A stretch of DNA of 64,000 nt. It comes from Nitrospirillum amazonense (GTDB lineage: Bacteria; Pseudomonadota; Alphaproteobacteria; Azospirillales; Azospirillaceae). Below, piece by piece: positions 27,160-35,575 of the stretch. The stretch spans positions 434,001-498,000 of the forward strand of contig NZ_VITN01000002.1 of NCBI RefSeq assembly GCF_007828045.1, given 5' to 3'. The notes beneath the pieces are model-generated. The model saw only the letters and a program-made list of their open reading frames with translations. It did not search any database and was not told the origin of the DNA. The position numbers were made by a program, and so were the translations under genes. Positions within the stretch are counted from its first letter, which is position 1. Each line of letters opens with the position of its first letter.

Positions 27160-27630
27160 ATGAAAGAGATTGATCAGTTCGATGAAATCGACCACCGCAT
27201 CCTGCGCGCCCTGCAACGCGACGCCAGCCTGAGCCACGCCGCCCTGGCGGAGGAGGTGGGCGCCTCCCCCGCCTCGTGCTGGCGGCGCATCAAGGCGCTG
27301 GAGGGGGCCGGCATCCTGGGCGCCACCGTGCGCCTGGTGGACGCCACCAAGGTCGGCCGGGGCGTCAGCGTCATGTGCCAGCTGCGCATGAAAAGCCACG
27401 CCACCAAGGACCGGCAGGAATTCGAGGCCTTCATCCAGACGCGCGGCGAGATCATGGACTGCCACAGCATGTCGGGCGAATGGGATTATCTGATGCGGGT
27501 GGTGGTGGCCGATGTCGCCAGCTACGAGCGCTTCCTGATGCGGGAATTGCTGGCCCACCCGGCCGTGGCCGCCGCCGCCTCGCACTTCGCGCTCAGCCAG
27601 GTGAAATACACCACCGCCCTGCCGATCTGA
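27160..27630 (+). CDS. Lrp/AsnC family transcriptional regulator
   Basis: A 156-residue regulator. ATG 27160 follows a GGGAAA ribosome site; the longer upstream frame is not conserved-looking. An N-terminal winged helix-turn-helix (ILRALQRDASLSHAALAEEV, then SPASCWRRIKALEGAGIL) is followed by an RAM ligand-binding domain (SGEWDYLMRVVVADVASYERFL). It is divergent from the aminotransferase gene with 155 bases between start codons, the usual arrangement for an AsnC-type protein controlling its neighbour in response to an amino acid, probably an aromatic one. Confidence 0.9.
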   Translation: MKEIDQFDEIDHRILRALQRDASLSHAALAEEVGASPASCWRRIKALEGAGILGATVRLVDATKVGRGVSVMCQLRMKSHATKDRQEFEAFIQTRGEIMDCHSMSGEWDYLMRVVVADVASYERFLMRELLAHPAVAAAASHFALSQVKYTTALPI

Positions 27631-27797
27631 TCTTTTCCATTTCCGGTGCCTTCCTTTCACCGATGGCCTTTCACCGATGGCGTTTGGGCCGCGAAACCTT
27701 TTCAGGCCTGCCGGGTTCCGCCAGCGCGATTGAAAGGTTTTCGCGGGAGCCGCCGCCCATCTACGCTGATGGCCCGAAACTGGTGGCGTTTATCCAT

Positions 27798-27845
27798 TTG
27801 ACAAGCGGCGGACATCGCCCCTTATATCGTTTCAAATGAAACGAT
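27798..27845 (+). promoter_or_regulatory. hmgA promoter and palindromic operator
   Basis: TTGACA (27798-27803) is followed after about 18 bases by an AT-rich -10-like TTATAT (27822-27827). Overlapping the -10 is a perfect 9-bp inverted repeat with 2-base centre, ATCGTTTCAAATGAAACGAT (27826-27845), 18 bases before the hmgA start. Its placement suggests repression; the binding protein (MarR or IclR type in known homogentisate systems) is not in this window. Confidence 0.65.
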
Positions 27846-27863
27846 CTGGTGGAGGCAGCGGCC

Positions 27864-29183
27864 ATGACCCAGGACAGCATCCGAGACAACGCGCCCTTTG
27901 ACATGATGAGCGGCTTCGGCAACAGCGTCGCGACCGAGGCCGTGCCCGGCGCCCTGCCCGTGGGCCGCAACTCACCGCAGAAGGTGCCCTTCGGCCTGTA
28001 TGCCGAGCAACTGTCGGGCAGCGCCTTCACCGCCCCACGCACGGAGAATCGCCGCTCCTGGCTGTACCGCCTGCGCCCCACCGCCAGCCACGCGCCGTTC
28101 ACGGCCTATGGGCGGGCCAGCCTGCTACGGTCCGGCCCGTTCGATGAGGTGCCGCCCACGCCCAACCGCCTGCGCTGGGATCCGCTGCCCCTGCCCGACG
28201 CGCCGACCGACTTCGTCGACGGGCTGGTGAGCTATGGCGGCAACGGCGACGTGGGCACCAACAACGGCATCGCCATTCACCTCTACGCCGCCAACCAGCC
28301 CATGACGGCAAGGGTGTTTTACAACGCGGACGGCGAGTTGCTGCTGGTGCCGCAGCTGGGCCGCCTGCGCCTGGAGACGGAGCTGGGCCGGCTGGAGGTG
28401 GCGCCGGGCGAAATCGCCGTGGTGCCGCGCGGCGTGCGTTTCCGCGTCCTGCTGCCGGACGGCGCCGCCCGGGGCTATGTCTGCGAAAACTACGGCGCGC
28501 CGTTCAAGCTGCCCGACCTGGGGCCCATCGGCGCCAACGGCCTGGCCAACCCGCGCGACTTCCTGACCCCCGTCGCCTGGTTCGAGGATGTGGATGAGGC
28601 CACCGAGGTGGTGCAGAAGTTCCAGGGCCGCCTGTGGACCACCACCCTGGACCACAGCCCTCTGGACGTGGTGGCCTGGCACGGCAACCTGGCGCCCTAC
28701 ACGTACGACCTGGCGCGGTTCAACACCATCAACACCGTGTCCTACGACCATCCGGACCCGTCCATCTTCACGGTGCTGACCGCGCCGTCGGAAATCGCAG
28801 GCACGGCCAATTGCGACTTCGTCATCTTCCCGCCGCGCTGGATGGTGGCGGAGGACACGTTCCGGCCGCCCTGGTTCCACCGCAATGTCATGAATGAATT
28901 CATGGGCCTGATCCACGGCCAGTACGACGCCAAGGCCGGCGGCTTCGCGCCTGGCGGCGCCTCGCTGCACAACTGCATGAGCGGCCACGGCCCCGACCGC
29001 ACCAGTTACGAGCGGGCGGTGGCGGTGGACCTGAAGCCGCACAAGATCGAGAACACCATGGCCTTCATGTTCGAAAGCCGCTGGGTCATCCGCCCCACCC
29101 GTTTCGCCACCGAGACCCCGCTGATGCAGTTGGACTATGATGACTGCTGGGCGGGCTTCACCAAGGCCGAGCTGCCGCGATGA
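27864..29183 (+). CDS. hmgA: homogentisate 1,2-dioxygenase
   Basis: A non-haem Fe(II) ring-cleaving dioxygenase converting homogentisate to maleylacetoacetate in tyrosine catabolism. The protein is 439 residues, the usual length, starting at ATG 27864 with GGAGG upstream. Diagnostic segments are [25 protein letters not shown], cut here to [49 protein letters not shown], and the iron-binding region [16 protein letters not shown] with [15 protein letters not shown]. It is the first gene of an operon with fumarylacetoacetase (four-base overlap), an SDR and a pterin dehydratase. Confidence 0.96.
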   Translation: MTQDSIRDNAPFDMMSGFGNSVATEAVPGALPVGRNSPQKVPFGLYAEQLSGSAFTAPRTENRRSWLYRLRPTASHAPFTAYGRASLLRSGPFDEVPPTPNRLRWDPLPLPDAPTDFVDGLVSYGGNGDVGTNNGIAIHLYAANQPMTARVFYNADGELLLVPQLGRLRLETELGRLEVAPGEIAVVPRGVRFRVLLPDGAARGYVCENYGAPFKLPDLGPIGANGLANPRDFLTPVAWFEDVDEATEVVQKFQGRLWTTTLDHSPLDVVAWHGNLAPYTYDLARFNTINTVSYDHPDPSIFTVLTAPSEIAGTANCDFVIFPPRWMVAEDTFRPPWFHRNVMNEFMGLIHGQYDAKAGGFAPGGASLHNCMSGHGPDRTSYERAVAVDLKPHKIENTMAFMFESRWVIRPTRFATETPLMQLDYDDCWAGFTKAELPR

Positions 29184-30499
29184 ACATTCCCCTGATCGAT
29201 GAGACCCACAACCCGGCTCTGACCAGCTGGGTCAGCAGCGCCAACGGCCACGCCGAGTTCCCCATCCAGAATCTGCCCCTGGGCGTGTTCAGCACCCGGA
29301 ATGAGGCGCCGCGCGGCGGTGTCGCCATCGGCGACTGGGTGCTGGATTTGGCCAAGGCCGGCCGGTCCGGCCTGCTGACGGGGGATGCGTTGGACGCCGC
29401 CATCGCCGCCAGCGGCCCAACGCTGAACCCGCTGCTGGCCCTGGGGGCGGGCCCGCGCCGGGCGCTGCGCCGCCGGCTGTCGCAGCTGCTGGCCACCGGC
29501 AGCGATGACCAAGGCATCGTGGAAGGCCTGCTTTACCACGCGGCGGACTGCACCCTGAATCTGCCCACCGCCATCGGTGGCTACACGGATTTCTACGCCG
29601 GCATCCACCACGCCCTGAACGTCGGCCGGCAGTTTCGCCCCGACAACCCGTTACTGCCCAACTACAAGCATGTGCCCATCGGCTACCACGGCCGCGCCTC
29701 TTCCGTGCGCGTGACCGGGGCGGAGGTACGCCGGCCTAACGGGCAGCGCAAGGCCCCGGATGCGGAGGCGCCGACCTTCGGCCCCAGCCAGCGCCTGGAC
29801 CTGGAGCTGGAGCTGGGCATCTGGATTGGCCCGGGCAACGAGTTGGGCACGCCCATCGCCATCGGCGCGGCGGACAGCCACATCGCGGGCCTCTGCCTGC
29901 TGAACGACTGGTCGGCCCGCGACCTGCAGGCCTGGGAATACCAGCCGCTGGGCCCCTTCCTGGCCAAGAACTTCCTGACCACCGTGTCGCCCTGGATCGT
30001 GACGGCAGAGGCGCTGGCCCCCTTCCGCACCCGCCAGCCGGCGCGCGGCCCCGACGACCCCAAGCCCTTGCCCTATCTGTGGGATGAGACGGATCAGGAG
30101 CGCGGCGCCTATGGCATCGAGCTGTCCGTGCTGATCCGCACGCCCAAGATGCGCGAGGACAAGGAGGCCCCGCACCGCCTGGGCACCGGTCCCGCCACCA
30201 ACCTCTATTGGACGGCGGCGCAGTTGGTGGCGCACCACACCTGCAACGGCTGCGACCTGAACCCCGGCGACCTGCTGGGCACCGGCACCATCTCCACCCC
30301 CGACGACAGTGGCGTGGGCAGCCTGCTGGAGTTGACCCGGGGCGGCAAGGCGCCCATCACCCTGCCCAATGGCGAGACGCGCACCTTCCTGGCCGATGGC
30401 GATGAGCTGATCCTGGCCGGCCGCGCCGTGGCCGACGGCTATGTCTCCATCGGCTTCGGCGACTGCCGGGGCCAGGTGACGCCGGCGTTGAACATCTGA
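29180..30499 (+). CDS. fahA: fumarylacetoacetase
   Basis: Hydrolyses fumarylacetoacetate to fumarate and acetoacetate, the last step of tyrosine catabolism. The protein is 439 residues with the N-terminal beta-barrel domain ([20 protein letters not shown]) and C-terminal FAH catalytic domain ([71 protein letters not shown]). The catalytic His is in the YHGRASS context. Its start overlaps hmgA. No maleylacetoacetate isomerase gene lies in this operon; a GST-family protein at 46.9 kb is distant and not obviously MaiA. Confidence 0.95.
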   Translation: MNIPLIDETHNPALTSWVSSANGHAEFPIQNLPLGVFSTRNEAPRGGVAIGDWVLDLAKAGRSGLLTGDALDAAIAASGPTLNPLLALGAGPRRALRRRLSQLLATGSDDQGIVEGLLYHAADCTLNLPTAIGGYTDFYAGIHHALNVGRQFRPDNPLLPNYKHVPIGYHGRASSVRVTGAEVRRPNGQRKAPDAEAPTFGPSQRLDLELELGIWIGPGNELGTPIAIGAADSHIAGLCLLNDWSARDLQAWEYQPLGPFLAKNFLTTVSPWIVTAEALAPFRTRQPARGPDDPKPLPYLWDETDQERGAYGIELSVLIRTPKMREDKEAPHRLGTGPATNLYWTAAQLVAHHTCNGCDLNPGDLLGTGTISTPDDSGVGSLLELTRGGKAPITLPNGETRTFLADGDELILAGRAVADGYVSIGFGDCRGQVTPALNI

Positions 30500-30513
30500 G
30501 AAAGGGGAAAGCC

Positions 30514-31203
30514 ATGACCCAGCAGAAGGTCATCATCACCGGCGGCGCCGGGGTCCTGGGCGCCACCGTGGCCCAGGCCTTCCGGGCGGCCGGCCATCAC
30601 GTCGCCGTGGTCGATCATGCGCCCGCACCCGCCGTCGTGACGGAGGGCGTGCTGCACCTGGGCGGTGTGGATCTGACGGACGAGGCTGCCGCCCGTACCG
30701 CCTTCCAACAAGCCAAGGTGGCCATGGGTGGCGCCGACGTGCTGGTCAACGTCGCCGGCGGCTTTCGCTGGCAGACGGTGGCGGACGGCGATCCTGCCGC
30801 GTGGGAGAAGCTGTTCGCCATCAACGCCCGCACCTGCCTGAACATGTGCCGCGCCGCCATCGTGCCCGAGGGCGGCCTGTCGGATGGCGGCGCCATCGTC
30901 AACGTGGGTGCCGCGGCGGCGGAGAGGGCGGGCATCGGCATGGGCGCCTATGCCGCGTCCAAGGCTGCCGTCGCCCGCCTGACGGAAAGCCTGGCGGCGG
31001 AGCTGGGCGGGCGCATCCGCGTCAACGCCGTGCTGCCCCTGGTCATGGACACGCCGCAGAACCGCGCGGACATGCCCGGCGTCGATCCCAAGACCTGGAC
31101 CGCCACGGCGGCCGTGGCCGACGCCATCGTCTTCCTGGCCAGCCGTGCCGCCCGCGCCATCAACGGCGCCCTGATCCCCGTCACCGCCCCCACCGCCGAC
31201 TGA
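30514..31203 (+). CDS. short-chain dehydrogenase, dihydropteridine-reductase-like
   Basis: A 229-residue SDR with Rossmann motif [21 protein letters not shown] and catalytic Tyr-x3-Lys in [13 protein letters not shown]. Its C-terminal half closely follows the pattern of animal-type quinonoid dihydropteridine reductase: [19 protein letters not shown], then TWT and NGALIPV. It sits 14 bases after fahA and 11 bases before a pterin-4a-carbinolamine dehydratase. Together these would regenerate the tetrahydropterin used by phenylalanine hydroxylase. The general SDR assignment is sure; the pterin role is inferred from motif resemblance and context. Confidence 0.78.
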   Translation: MTQQKVIITGGAGVLGATVAQAFRAAGHHVAVVDHAPAPAVVTEGVLHLGGVDLTDEAAARTAFQQAKVAMGGADVLVNVAGGFRWQTVADGDPAAWEKLFAINARTCLNMCRAAIVPEGGLSDGGAIVNVGAAAAERAGIGMGAYAASKAAVARLTESLAAELGGRIRVNAVLPLVMDTPQNRADMPGVDPKTWTATAAVADAIVFLASRAARAINGALIPVTAPTAD

Positions 31204-31214
31204 AGGAGCGCCCC

Positions 31215-31499
31215 ATGGTTGCCCGCCTGAACGCCGCCGATCTTCCCCCCCTGCCCGGCTGGACCGTGACGCCGGAGGGCGACGCCATCACCCGTCGCTG
31301 CGTCTTCACCGATTTCCGCGCCGCCTTCGGCTTCATGACCCAGGTGGCCCTGCTGGCGGAAAAGGCGGACCACCATCCGGAATGGTTCAACGTCTACAAC
31401 CGCGTGGACATTCGGCTGACCACCCACGACGCCGGCGGCCTGTCGCAACGCGACGTGGACATGGCCCAGGCCATCGACCGTTTGTTGCCCGTCCTCTGA
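31215..31499 (+). CDS. phhB: pterin-4a-carbinolamine dehydratase
   Basis: A 94-residue enzyme dehydrating 4a-hydroxytetrahydropterin, formed when phenylalanine hydroxylase acts, to the quinonoid dihydropterin. The start ATG 31215 has AAGGAG upstream. Family motifs are [21 protein letters not shown] and [18 protein letters not shown], containing the conserved HHPEW and the T-T-H-D segment that includes the catalytic histidines. It is the last gene of the hmgA operon. The hydroxylase PhhA is not in this window. Confidence 0.93.
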   Translation: MVARLNAADLPPLPGWTVTPEGDAITRRCVFTDFRAAFGFMTQVALLAEKADHHPEWFNVYNRVDIRLTTHDAGGLSQRDVDMAQAIDRLLPVL

Positions 31500-31588
31500 C
31501 CTTCGGGACACAATCGGCATCACCGCACTTGCGCACGGGGGGCAATGGCGATTAGAGGTGATCGCCTCCACCAACCCGCATCCCCCGT

Positions 31589-32188
31589 GTGCTGCCGGTG
31601 AAAGTCCTTATCGCCGACACCGTCCATCCCAACGACCCCGGCCGCATCGTCGAGGCGGACCTGATGGCTGCCGGGGCCACGGCCATTGTGCGCCTGGGCG
31701 CCGGTGAGTTGCTGGCCGACGCCGTCCTGCGTGAGGCGCCGGATCTGGTGATCGTGGACATGGCCCGCCCCGACCGCGATGGGCTGGAGGACATCCGCGC
31801 CATATCGCGCCACGACCCGCGCCCCATCGTCATGTTCGTGGACCAGGACGACCCCGCCTTCATGGAGGCGGCGATCGAGGCCGGCGTCAGCTCCTACAAC
31901 GTGGTCGGTGCCTCGCTGCCCGTCCTCAAGCCAGTGGTGCAGGCGGCCGTGGCCATGTTCCGCCGCTACCGCCAGGTGGAAACCAGCCTGCACAAGGCCG
32001 AGACGTCCTTGCGCGAGCGTGAGGTGGTGGACCAGGCCAAGGCCCTGCTGATGCGCCAGCGCGGCATGGCGGAGCCGGACGCCTATCGCTGGCTACGCCG
32101 CCAGGCCATGGAGCAGAGCCGCAAACTGGCCGCCGTGGCCGCCGACATCGTGGCCGCCGCTGAACAAAAGAAGGGAGGCGGGTCATGA
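31589..32188 (+). CDS. nasT: ANTAR-domain response regulator, NasT-like antiterminator
   Basis: A 199-residue regulator with an N-terminal receiver-like domain (VLIADTVHP, LVIVDMARPDRDGL, IVMFVDQDD) and a C-terminal ANTAR RNA-binding domain (QAKALLMRQRGMAEPDAYRWLRR, about 149-171). A coiled-coil linker precedes the ANTAR part. NasT proteins bind leader RNA of nitrate assimilation operons and prevent termination when released by nitrate-bound NasS. The start is a GTG at 31589 (a second GTG three codons on is possible). It overlaps the NasS-like gene by four bases. Confidence 0.88.
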   Translation: MLPVKVLIADTVHPNDPGRIVEADLMAAGATAIVRLGAGELLADAVLREAPDLVIVDMARPDRDGLEDIRAISRHDPRPIVMFVDQDDPAFMEAAIEAGVSSYNVVGASLPVLKPVVQAAVAMFRRYRQVETSLHKAETSLREREVVDQAKALLMRQRGMAEPDAYRWLRRQAMEQSRKLAAVAADIVAAAEQKKGGGS

Positions 32189-33240
32189 CCGTTTCGCGCC
32201 CCGTCCGCATGGGCCTGCTGCGCCTGACCGACAGCGCCCCGGTCATCCACGCCCAGACCGCCGGCCTGTTCGCGGCCGAGGGCCTGGACGTCACCCTGTC
32301 GGTGGAACCCAGCTGGGCCAACCTGGCGGACAAGCTGTCCTACGGCCTGCTGGACGCCGCCGTGATGCTGCCGCCCCTGGTGCTGGCCATGGCGCTGGGC
32401 CTGCGCCCGGCGGCGGCCCGCCTGATCATCCCCATGAGCCTCAGCCAGCACGGCGACGCCGTGACCCTGTCCAATGAGCTGGCCGAGCCCATTCTGGCGG
32501 GCGGGCGCCCCGACGACGCCGAGGCCGGGCGCCGCCTGGCGACGCTGCTGCGCGCCCGTGCCCAAGCCAACGGGCCGCGCGTCACCCTGGCGGTGGTGCA
32601 TGCCTGGTCCACCCACGCCCTGCTGTTCAAGCGCTGGCTGCACGCCGCCGGCATCGACCCCCAAGCCGACGTGGACTGGGCCATCGTGCCCCCGGCCGAC
32701 AGCGTGGCCGCCATCGAGAGCGGCCGTATCGACGGCTTCTGCGCCGGCGCCCCCTGGGGGGCCGTGGCCGCGGCCGCCGGCGTGGGCCGCACCGTGGCCC
32801 TGTCGTCCGACATCATGCCCGGCCATCCGGAAAAGTGCCTGGCGGTGCGCGAAGCCTGGGCCGAGGAACAGCCCGAGGCCCTGCAAGGCCTGCTGCGCGC
32901 CCTGCTGCGCTCGGCCAAGGACTGCGCCGACCCGGCCAATACCCCCGCCATCGCCGCCACCCTGGCCCAGCCCACCTTCCTGAACCTGCCGCCCGACATC
33001 ATCGCCGCCTCCCTCCCCGGCGGCGCCCGTGAGGGCGTGGGCCAGGACACCGACGTCTGCCGCTTCGCCATCCCCGAGGCCACCCGCCCCACCCTGGCCC
33101 AGGCCCGCTGGTTGCTGGACCAGATGGCCCGCTGGCGCGACCTGCCGGTCAGCGCGGCCGAAGCGGACACCCTGGCGACCCGCATCTATCGGCCGGATTT
33201 ATATGAGGCCGCGCAGGCGGTAAGCATCTCACCCTATTGA
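32185..33240 (+). CDS. nasS: nitrate-sensing NrtA/CmpA-like protein, NasS-like
   Basis: A 351-residue protein of the NrtA/CmpA periplasmic-binding fold (LRLTDSAPVIHAQTAGLFAA, GLDVTLSVEPSWANLADKL, GLLDAAVMLPPLVLAMALGL) but without a signal peptide, so it should stay in the cytoplasm. This is the hallmark of NasS, which sequesters NasT until nitrate or nitrite binds. FCAGAPWGAVAAAAGVG is another family segment. Gene order nasT-nasS with overlap supports a functional pair controlling the narK-nirBD-nasA operon downstream. Confidence 0.85.
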   Translation: MTVSRPVRMGLLRLTDSAPVIHAQTAGLFAAEGLDVTLSVEPSWANLADKLSYGLLDAAVMLPPLVLAMALGLRPAAARLIIPMSLSQHGDAVTLSNELAEPILAGGRPDDAEAGRRLATLLRARAQANGPRVTLAVVHAWSTHALLFKRWLHAAGIDPQADVDWAIVPPADSVAAIESGRIDGFCAGAPWGAVAAAAGVGRTVALSSDIMPGHPEKCLAVREAWAEEQPEALQGLLRALLRSAKDCADPANTPAIAATLAQPTFLNLPPDIIAASLPGGAREGVGQDTDVCRFAIPEATRPTLAQARWLLDQMARWRDLPVSAAEADTLATRIYRPDLYEAAQAVSISPY

Positions 33241-33279
33241 TTGGGTCTTAAATGACGCACATATTGCGCCCAGAATGAC

Positions 33280-33296
33280 GCGCACGTTTCGTGCGC
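33280..33296 (+). promoter_or_regulatory. likely CcdA operator
   Basis: A perfect 7-bp inverted repeat GCGCACG-ttt-CGTGCGC lies 18 bases before the ccdA start, preceded by a related half-site pair near 33256-33269 (ACGCAcatatTGCG) and two AATGACGC direct repeats. Autoregulated type II antitoxins usually bind such a site. Confidence 0.55.
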
Positions 33297-33314
33297 ATGT
33301 TTCTGGAGGTCACT

Positions 33315-33566
33315 ATGCGCACGAAATCCTCTCAGGAAAACGCTTTCGCCCGAAAAAATACCAACGTGTCACTTCCTGAGGACATGGTCTCCGAAGCCAA
33401 AAACCTGGGTATCAGCATTTCGCGCGCCTGTGAACGCGGGTTGGCAATGGAGATTTCAGAACGGAAGGCAGCCCTGTGGCTCGAAAAGAACCAAGCGGCA
33501 ATCGACGAATGGAATGCCTTTATTGAAGAAAATGGCGTGCCTTATGCGCAATTTCGGCAATTCTGA
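33315..33566 (+). CDS. ccdA: CcdA-family type II antitoxin
   Basis: An 83-residue antitoxin. The start ATG 33315 has GGAGG 6 bases upstream and follows an operator-like inverted repeat. The N-terminal ribbon-helix-helix is NTNVSLPEDMVSEAKNLGIS. The C-terminal toxin-binding tail is characteristic: ERKAALWLEKNQAAIDEWN followed by AFIEENGVPYAQFRQF. It overlaps the toxin start by one base. AT content is higher than in the surrounding nitrate genes, indicating recent acquisition. Confidence 0.92.
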   Translation: MRTKSSQENAFARKNTNVSLPEDMVSEAKNLGISISRACERGLAMEISERKAALWLEKNQAAIDEWNAFIEENGVPYAQFRQF

Positions 33567-33868
33567 TGGCTCAGCTAGATCTCTATCGGGTCAGAGGAGA
33601 GGGTGGATATGCCCTCGAAATCCAAGCTGATCTGCTGAGCGGCCTAAAGACGGCAGCAGTCGTTCCTCTTCGCCCTGGGAGCAGCAGTCCTGGAGCTTTA
33701 GACCGGCTAAATCCCATCTTCACAATTGACGGGATCGACTATGTAATGGTCACGCAATTTATCGCCACCATTCCCCGAAAAGAGCTAGGTCCACCAGTCG
33801 GATCTTTAAATCGTGCCCACTATTTCGATGTCATCAACGCCCTGGACATGCTGATTTCCGGCTCTTAG
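33566..33868 (+). CDS. ccdB: CcdB-family toxin (gyrase inhibitor)
   Basis: A 100-residue toxin of the CcdB/MazF fold. Recognisable segments are DLYRVRGEGGYALEIQADLL, AAVVPLRPGSSSPGALDRLN and YVMVTQFIATIPRKELG. The C-terminus ends LISGS in place of the Trp-Gly-Ile end of F-plasmid CcdB that contacts gyrase, so potency or target mode may differ. Some chromosomal CcdB proteins also lack the Trp. It is coupled to ccdA. The pair sits between nasS and the kinase gene and ends only 9 bases from the convergent kinase stop. Confidence 0.9.
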   Translation: MAQLDLYRVRGEGGYALEIQADLLSGLKTAAVVPLRPGSSSPGALDRLNPIFTIDGIDYVMVTQFIATIPRKELGPPVGSLNRAHYFDVINALDMLISGS

Positions 33869-33877
33869 CCAGGTCTT

Positions 33878-35575
33878 CTAATCCCGCACCAGCGACAGGA
33901 TCAGCAGGACCAGCAGCGCCAGGGCCGTCAGCTTCCAGAAGCGCACCGGGTCGCGGTCGTAGAGGGAGCGGCGGCGGGTGGGCCTCGGCGCGGGGTGGGC
34001 GGCGCCGGCTTCCAGTTCCAGGGCGAATTCCAGCACATCGCCAGGACGGTCGGCCGGATTGACGGCCACGGCCTTCATGACCGACAGGTCCAGCCAGGTG
34101 GGCAGGTCGGGGCGGCGCTGCTGCAGGGGCACGGGCGCGCCGAAGCGGGGGCGCTGGAAGGGTTCGACCTCGCCGTAGGGATAGGCGCCGGTGAACAGGT
34201 GATAGACGGTGACGCCCAGGGCGTAGAGGTCGGTGCGCTCATCCCCCGGCGCGCCGGCCAGCAGCTCCGGCGCCATGTAGCTGGGCGTGCCGGGGATCTG
34301 TTCGGCGGGGAAATCCTCCATGCCCGGCAGACGCACCACGCCCAGGTCGATGAGGCGCAGGCCACCGGTGCCGTCGATGATGACGTTGTCCGGCTTGATG
34401 TCGCGGTGGATGATGCCGGCGCGGTGCAGGGCCGCCACCGCCTTGGCCAGCTTCACCGCCAAGGGCACGCCCTCCACCACGCCCACGCGCGGGGGCGCCG
34501 CCAGGCGCTGGGCCAGGGTCTGGCCGGGGTAATAGGGCATGACGGTGTAGAGCCGCGTCTGGCGGCCGGGCGGCACCTCCACCACCTCCCCCAGCCAGGG
34601 GCTGCGCACCCGGGCCGCCACCCAGCCTTCGCGCACGAAGGCCAGGCGGTAGACGGCGTCCTCCGCCACGCTGGGCTTGGGGAACTTCAGCACCTGCGGC
34701 ACCTCCTTCCCTGTCGGCTCGGTCAGGAACAGGGCGCTATAACGGCCATCGGACAGTTGCCGGCCCACACGATAGCCGTCGACCACATCGCCCGGCTTGG
34801 GCACGGGCAAAATGGGCAGGTCCGCCGTCAGGTCGGCCAGTTCCCCCTGGTCGGCCGGCGGCAGGGCCACCACGTCGATGACCAGGGCGGTGGCGTTGTC
34901 GTGGCTGCCGGCGGACAGGGCGGCCGCCACCATCTCGCGGGCGCCTGCCTCCGGCGTCGGTTCACCGGCGGTGAGGCGGGCCAGGTCGCGGTATGACAAG
35001 ACCCCATGCACACCATCGGTCAGCAGCACCAGGCGATCGCCTTCGCGCAAGGGCTCGGCCGTGTAGTCGGCGCGCAGCGCATCCTCCAACCCGATGGCGC
35101 GGCGCAGGATGTGGCGTTGGTCCGGGCCGTTGTGCACATGGTCCTCGGTCAGCTGGGTCAGCCGGCCGTCGCGCAGGCGGTACAGGCGGGTGTCGCCCAC
35201 ATGCAGGATATGGGCGCGGCGGTCGCGCAGGATCACGGCGGTCAGGGTGGTGGCCATGCCCGTGCGTTCCGGGTCCGTGCGACCTTGGGCGTGGATCCAG
35301 CGGTTGATGGCCTCCGCCGCGTGCGCCGCCGCCCGCCGGATGCCCAGGGTCTGGCGTTCGCCCAAATAGAAATCGATGAAGCCGCGCACCGCCAGTTCCG
35401 CCGCCACCCGGCCGCCGGGCGCCCCAGAGACGCCGTCGGCGATGGCGGCCACCGCCCCCTGACGGGCCCGCTGGGCGGCGGTGCCCAGGCATACGCCCAC
35501 GTAGTCTTCATTGCGTGAACGGCGGCCAGTCTCGCTGCACCAGCCGACGCGCAGTTCGATCTGCCGTGCCCCCAT
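33878..35575 (-). CDS. fused PP2C-type phosphatase / Ser-Thr protein kinase with C-terminal membrane anchor
   Basis: A 565-residue bifunctional signalling protein. Residues about 5-240 form a PP2C phosphatase (ADGVSGAPGGRVAAELAVRG, ILHVGDTRLYRLRDGRLTQL, LLTDGVHGVL). Residues about 265-530 form a Hanks-type kinase with nucleotide-binding Lys in QVLKFPKPS, catalytic loop IIHRDIKPDN near 392, metal motif DLG instead of DFG, and GTPSYMAPELL. The C-terminus is a single membrane helix (KLTALALLVLLILSLV). Such fusions occur beside nitrate assimilation genes in other proteobacteria. It is divergent from the narK operon and may tune transport or reduction of nitrate; substrates are unknown. Confidence 0.9.
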   Translation of the reverse strand: MGARQIELRVGWCSETGRRSRNEDYVGVCLGTAAQRARQGAVAAIADGVSGAPGGRVAAELAVRGFIDFYLGERQTLGIRRAAAHAAEAINRWIHAQGRTDPERTGMATTLTAVILRDRRAHILHVGDTRLYRLRDGRLTQLTEDHVHNGPDQRHILRRAIGLEDALRADYTAEPLREGDRLVLLTDGVHGVLSYRDLARLTAGEPTPEAGAREMVAAALSAGSHDNATALVIDVVALPPADQGELADLTADLPILPVPKPGDVVDGYRVGRQLSDGRYSALFLTEPTGKEVPQVLKFPKPSVAEDAVYRLAFVREGWVAARVRSPWLGEVVEVPPGRQTRLYTVMPYYPGQTLAQRLAAPPRVGVVEGVPLAVKLAKAVAALHRAGIIHRDIKPDNVIIDGTGGLRLIDLGVVRLPGMEDFPAEQIPGTPSYMAPELLAGAPGDERTDLYALGVTVYHLFTGAYPYGEVEPFQRPRFGAPVPLQQRRPDLPTWLDLSVMKAVAVNPADRPGDVLEFALELEAGAAHPAPRPTRRRSLYDRDPVRFWKLTALALLVLLILSLVRD

